From: Acidobacteria bacterium 13_1_20CM_3_53_8
Lineage (GTDB): Bacteria; Acidobacteriota; Blastocatellia; Pyrinomonadales; Pyrinomonadaceae
Reading direction: 5' to 3'
Length of the DNA: 52,984 bases
NCBI GenBank assembly: GCA_001920415.1
Contig: MNJR01000050.1
Location: 1-52,984, forward strand
A program made the translations under genes and the position numbers. Below the pieces are notes generated by a model. That model saw only the letters and a program-made list of their open reading frames with translations. It had not been told where the DNA came from and did not search any database. The first letter of the stretch is position 1. Each line of letters begins with the position of its first letter. Positions 47,796 to 52,984 of the stretch are shown piece by piece.

Positions 47796-49307
47796 CTAGC
47801 GATTGACTCCACGCCTTCTCTTAACCCAATCATCCCACTGGCCGAATGCTTTCATCTGGTCATCCAGATGCGTCTCTCTTAAAAGTCTTTCGACTTCGGC
47901 GCGTGTCTGACGGGGCGCGGGACGCTCTGCACGCTCGGCCAGCCCCCAGACCAGCACCGAGGCGATTGCCGCGTTCCGTTTGGCTTCCGTCTGGTCAACC
48001 ATGTCGAAGACATCCGACTCAGCATGATAATCTGGCAGGTAAGGTGCGCCGTCTTGATTCGCAACCAGGTTCGGCACGCCCGAAAGAAGAAAGTCGTAAT
48101 TGTCCGTGCCGTCAATCCCGTCAATAGGATTTTGGGTCAAGCGCAAAGACGGGACTGCGCCCATCGCTTCTTCAACGACGCGGCGCAACTCTTCGCGCCC
48201 GTTCAGGAAAAATCCGTTGGTGCGGCCAGAGCCTATGTCGTAGGTGACCATTGCGACGTGACGGTCAAGCTCTGCGGCGTGACTCTTGACATAACCTGCG
48301 GAGCCGAACATTCCCTGCTCCTCTCCAGTGAAGAGCGCAAAGCGGATCGTGCGTCGTGGCGTGAGGCCGAGCTGCTTTATCCCGCGCGCAATATCAATCA
48401 CAGTAGCAGAATTCACACCGTTGTCCTGCGCGCCCGTTCCCAGTTCCCACGAATCAAGATGCGCGCCGATGAGAACTATCTCGTCCGGCCTCTCGCTCCC
48501 TCGAATCTCCGCTATGACGTTGCGCGCCTGGTACGCGCTGCCGATTCGGTTGATGAGATTGAGCCGGACAGTCACATTGCCCCTGACTGCGAGTCGCGCT
48601 AGGCGAGATGCGTGCTCGCGCGAAACAAGCCCTACAGGAATATCAATCGTTTTTCCTACGACGCTCATAGGATGACGATACAAAAGGCCGCGCGGGCGCG
48701 ACGATTGCAGAAGCAGCGCGGCGACGTGAGCTTTGCGAGCGGCGGCAAGCATGGGCAAGTTTTTGAAGTATTCGGCAAATAGATCGTCAAGGGTTTTCAT
48801 CTCAGGCGCGTGAACCAGAGCGATTGCACCGCGCGCTCTTGCGCCCAGCCGCGCGAAATCCTGCGCCGTTCCGTCGCCAGCATCAACCAACCTCGTAACT
48901 AGCGGGCGATTTTGCGGCGTCGAAGGCGAATAGGGCGTTGCTACGACTCGTATGGGGAACGGTTCTGGCGACACACACGCGCCTTCTGCTGCAACGGGAA
49001 GCCAAAGGCTCGGAACAGTGTAAGTTTCTACTTTCACGTTCTGGATTCCGGCAGCGCGGAATCGGGCTGCGCCCCAGTCAACCGCTCGCTCGCACGTCTG
49101 CGAACCAGTAGGGCGACCACCGATTCGGTCACATAGCTCCTGAAGATCATCAATCATGGCAGTCGTGCTCAAAGCTCTTTGGGCCAATCGCTCGGCTGCG
49201 TCGGTCGAGTTGTTCTGTGCGCTATTAGCGATTGCTGCGGAAGGTGCTCGAATGCTTAATGAGATGAAGAAGGAGAGCGCAAGAGTAAACGGAAGGAGTT
49301 TTCGCAT
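47796..49307 (-). CDS. secreted M28 family zinc aminopeptidase-like enzyme with PA insertion
   Basis: 503 residues from ATG 49307. Signal peptide KLLPFTLALSFFISLSIRAP, cleavage near SAAIANS. The M28 ligands are seen: IGAHLDSW (His, Asp), GAQDNGVNSA (Asp), TGEEQGMFGSAG (Glu-Glu), VTYDIGSG (Asp), YHAESDVFD (His). A protease-associated insertion lies at about 130-265. Related to carboxypeptidase Q-type enzymes. AAGGA is about 9 bases before ATG 49307, so the 23-codon longer ORF is rejected. Last gene of a five-gene minus-strand run where each pair is divided by a hairpin. Confidence 0.9.
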   Translation of the reverse strand: MRKLLPFTLALSFFISLSIRAPSAAIANSAQNNSTDAAERLAQRALSTTAMIDDLQELCDRIGGRPTGSQTCERAVDWGAARFRAAGIQNVKVETYTVPSLWLPVAAEGACVSPEPFPIRVVATPYSPSTPQNRPLVTRLVDAGDGTAQDFARLGARARGAIALVHAPEMKTLDDLFAEYFKNLPMLAAARKAHVAALLLQSSRPRGLLYRHPMSVVGKTIDIPVGLVSREHASRLARLAVRGNVTVRLNLINRIGSAYQARNVIAEIRGSERPDEIVLIGAHLDSWELGTGAQDNGVNSATVIDIARGIKQLGLTPRRTIRFALFTGEEQGMFGSAGYVKSHAAELDRHVAMVTYDIGSGRTNGFFLNGREELRRVVEEAMGAVPSLRLTQNPIDGIDGTDNYDFLLSGVPNLVANQDGAPYLPDYHAESDVFDMVDQTEAKRNAAIASVLVWGLAERAERPAPRQTRAEVERLLRETHLDDQMKAFGQWDDWVKRRRGVNR

Positions 49308-49471
49308 TGCTGATTTCCTTGAATTGAATTTTCGAGAGCGCCAAGCGGAAGCTGGGCGAGAACGATATACATGCAAGGCTCGGCGCAGGTCAAGAGCAAA
49401 GCTTCAGTCAAGAGCTATAAACAATTTAGCTTCTGACCGGAGCTTTACACCTCTGCCTTTCAAACTTCTCC

Positions 49472-50320
49472 TCAGAATGAAAGCGGCGGATTCGCATAAG
49501 GCGATGCCGTAGGTGAAGGTGTTGGCGATGGAGGAGCGACCGGCGCGATCATTATCTGCTGGCCTTCGTTCGCCGTCCCGGTTTGATCGGAAGGGTTCGG
49601 GTTGGCCTCAACTAATGCGCGCAGTCGCTCAGTCTCAGCGTCTGCTGCTGCGATTGCAGATTCAAGATGAATGCGGCTCTGCTCTAACGTATCAAGCTGC
49701 GAACGCACGCGCTGTTTTTCATTCTCAAGCTGGCGACGGCGAGTTTCGCGCACCTCTTCCGGGCGCGTGCTCCCGAATGTTGCTGTCGCGCGCTCTATGT
49801 TCTCTGGCCTGAGCGCTTCGTCCAGCATGTCCGAGCGCGCCTGCAACTCGTCCTGCTTTGCCTGAACGTCGCGCAGTTGCGCCCTCAAACTTTCAGCGCG
49901 TTGTTCCGAACGACTCAACCTTTCAAGATTGACGAGCGTACGCTGTTGCTCCTCCATCTGCTTCATCCTCTCTGTCAACACTCTCATGTCCGTCGAGAGA
50001 CGATTCACGCTGCGGCGCATGGCGTCAGGGTCTGTCTCAGTTTGATTCCCACCGGCTCGCCTGCGCGAGTTTGTATTAGTCTGATTGACAGGCTGATTAC
50101 TCTGATCGCTCGTCGCGTCTTCGCTCACAATCTGCGCATCAGGTGTTGCGCCCGGCGATGGTTGCGGCTCTGCCGAGGGCGAGTAGATGACAGGGTTAGT
50201 TATGCGGCGCGACTGTCTCCTGCGGCGACGATGCCCCTGCGCGCTCGCGTCTACGAAGCAGGCAGCGAGCAAGATAAGCACGATTACGACAACAACTTTC
50301 GAACGAGAATCAAAACGCAT
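49472..50320 (-). CDS. secreted coiled-coil protein
   Basis: 282 residues from ATG 50320 (GGGGG 6 bases upstream). Signal peptide: SKVVVVIVLILLAACFVDAS, then AQG. A disordered Ser/Pro/Asn/Gln region (residues about 30-100, with HRRRRRQSRR near the start) precedes a long coiled coil (about 110-250: LTERMKQMEEQQRTLVNLER, LDTLEQSRIHLESAIAAADA) and a Pro/Ser tail. No recognised family. The poly-Arg stretch after the signal suggests binding to acidic surfaces. No partner in the neighbourhood. Confidence 0.7.
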   Translation of the reverse strand: MRFDSRSKVVVVIVLILLAACFVDASAQGHRRRRRQSRRITNPVIYSPSAEPQPSPGATPDAQIVSEDATSDQSNQPVNQTNTNSRRRAGGNQTETDPDAMRRSVNRLSTDMRVLTERMKQMEEQQRTLVNLERLSRSEQRAESLRAQLRDVQAKQDELQARSDMLDEALRPENIERATATFGSTRPEEVRETRRRQLENEKQRVRSQLDTLEQSRIHLESAIAAADAETERLRALVEANPNPSDQTGTANEGQQIMIAPVAPPSPTPSPTASPYANPPLSF

Positions 50321-50451
50321 CTCGAACCCCCTTCTATTCTCAACAGCAAAATCTTCATACATCAACAAAGATGCCCCAAAACCTCACACAAGATGCCCCA
50401 GCGCTTTACACGCCCCGCGCCGTGACGAGTTCCCTCAAGAACAGATGTTAA

Positions 50452-50518
50452 AAAAGTCTGGAGTCTGGAGTCAGAAGAAGAAAAGCTTTTTGCCTTTGAC
50501 TCCAGACTCCAGACTTTT
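50452..50518. repeat. heptad-arm hairpin, family I (GTCTGGA word)
   Basis: Arms 50452-50473 (AAAAGTCTGGAGTCTGGAGT...) and 50497-50518 are perfect over 22 bases. Loop GAAGAAGAAAAGCTTTTTGC. The nadC stop begins 4 bases after it. Confidence 0.93.
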
Positions 50519-50521
50519 CCT

Positions 50522-51372
50522 TCACCCTGCTTGAATCTTGAAACTTATATCCATCGCTCGCGCAGAGTGTGTAAGCGCGCCGACGCAGATTAAATCAACT
50601 CCGGCCTCTGCGTAAGCGCGAACGTTTTCGAGCGTGATGTCGCCGCTAGATTCAAGCACTATCGTTGGCGAAAGTTTCCGGGCGATTGCTACAAGGCGCG
50701 CAGTCTCTTCCGGCGTCTGGCTGTCAAACACTATGATGTCTGCCTCCGATTCAACCGCATCGCGCAAGTCGCGTTCGTTTGAAACTTCTACTTCGATCTT
50801 GTGCAGATGGCCTACTTTCTCTTTTGCAGCGCTTACGGCTGCGCCCACGCCTCCCGCTAAAGCAATGTGGTTGTCCTTGATGAGCACGCCGTCGTCCAGT
50901 CCGAAACGAGAGACACGCGCGCCGCCCGCTTGCACGGCATATTTTTCCAGCATGCGCAATCCCGGCGTACTCTTTCTGGTGTCAACAATCTCCGCCTCAG
51001 TTCCTTCAATAGCTCGCACGAATTTTCTGGTTAGCGTCGCTATCCCTGAAAGGCGCTGCATCAGATTGAGAGCGAGTCGTTCGCCCGCAAGCAGCACATC
51101 CGCGAAGCCGCTCGTGCGCGCTATGACCTTGCCAGCTTCCACCTCGTCGCCGTCCGAGACGAATGCTTCAATCTGCTGCTGCGTATCAAGCGTCGTGAAA
51201 ACTGCTTCGGCAGCTTCCAACCCCGCTACGATCATCCTCTCTCTAGCCAGAAAACGTCCGCGCGCGTGCGCGCTTCTAGCCACAGTCGCCTGCGTAGTGA
51301 TGTCACCGCGCCCTAAATCTTCCGCGAGGAACGCGCTTATCTGCGAAAAGAGCGCTCCTTCGTCCAGCCAAT

Positions 51373-51376
<4 letters not shown>
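50522..51376 (-). CDS. nadC: nicotinate-nucleotide pyrophosphorylase (carboxylating)
   Basis: 284 residues, normal length. Transfers phosphoribosyl to quinolinate in NAD synthesis. Signatures: EDLGRGDIT, LALNLMQRLSGIAT, DTRKSTPGLRMLEKYAVQAG, RFGLDDGVLIKDNH, and C-terminal LESSGDITLENVRAYAEAGV. The usual GGGxNHR motif reads GGARVSR here: the His is replaced by Ser, while the Arg is kept. The start ATG overlaps the valS stop as ATGA, so the two are translationally coupled. No nadA or nadB in view. Confidence 0.93.

Positions 51377-52984
<1,608 letters not shown>

Noticed and set aside
50381-50403. Direct repeat AAGATGCCCCA near 50370-50403
   Set aside because: Two short copies only, in a spacer, with no gene or element boundary.

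Overview
The window looks like a chromosomal segment of an acidobacterium, most likely of the Blastocatellia type. Three things point there. Two adjacent proteins carry the VWFA-related domain typical of Acidobacteria. There is a TolB-like/DUF4214 secreted protein. The intergenic spaces are full of long hairpins of a kind also seen in other large, repeat-rich bacterial genomes. This assignment is inference from protein families; there is no rRNA in the window, and I saw no tRNA, rRNA or CRISPR array.

Layout. (1) 237-14276, minus strand: a long MoxR/Bat-type operon (DUF4159 Tat protein, PilT-like ATPase, MoxR, two VWFA-related proteins, DUF58, BatA-like protein, DUF4175-like protein, GATase-like membrane protein). 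(2) 14480-20908: a small hypothetical, a GAF-SpoIIE phosphatase, a DnaG-like primase, a membrane-anchored hypothetical, an ImmA/IrrE-like protein and a TolB/DUF4214 protein. (3) 20924-22400: an integron-like cassette block without an integrase, with a PemK/MazF-type toxin-antitoxin pair and a HEPN/DUF4145-like gene, separated by an attC-like site. (4) 22400-25117: an XRE regulator divergent from a coiled-coil protein, a SWIM-Rad52 fusion and an HTH-like protein, with a perfect palindromic operator between them. (5) 25383-33450: VOC protein, NTF2-like protein, isochorismatase-family hydrolase, S41 protease, ABC exporter, a Cys/aromatic-rich RiPP-like precursor, STAS protein and RHH-like protein. 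(6) 33599-44451: an M16 peptidase pair, a hypothetical, a benzoate-CoA-ligase-like enzyme, a Ycf48-like protein, a VIT-VWA protein and a coiled-coil protein. (7) 44491-52984: MFS transporter, XdhC, DUF962, XdhC N-domain, M28 peptidase, coiled-coil secreted protein, nadC and the 3' part of valS.

The most unusual property is architectural. More than twenty long inverted repeats are spread over the window, about one per gene boundary in several stretches. Their arms are built from degenerate words repeated about every 7 (sometimes 8) bases. The word differs between families, but the arm-loop-arm plan is the same and loops are conserved between copies. Many arms contain the stop codon of the upstream gene. 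At 9291-9430 the hairpin has apparently become coding sequence: one arm encodes the Lys-rich n-region and the other the Leu/Phe-rich h-region of a signal peptide.

The second candidate for something new is the 87-residue precursor-like peptide at 31769-32032, which directly precedes an ABC exporter and is separated from it by nested hairpins. The third is the cassette block with attC-like sites at 20924-22400.
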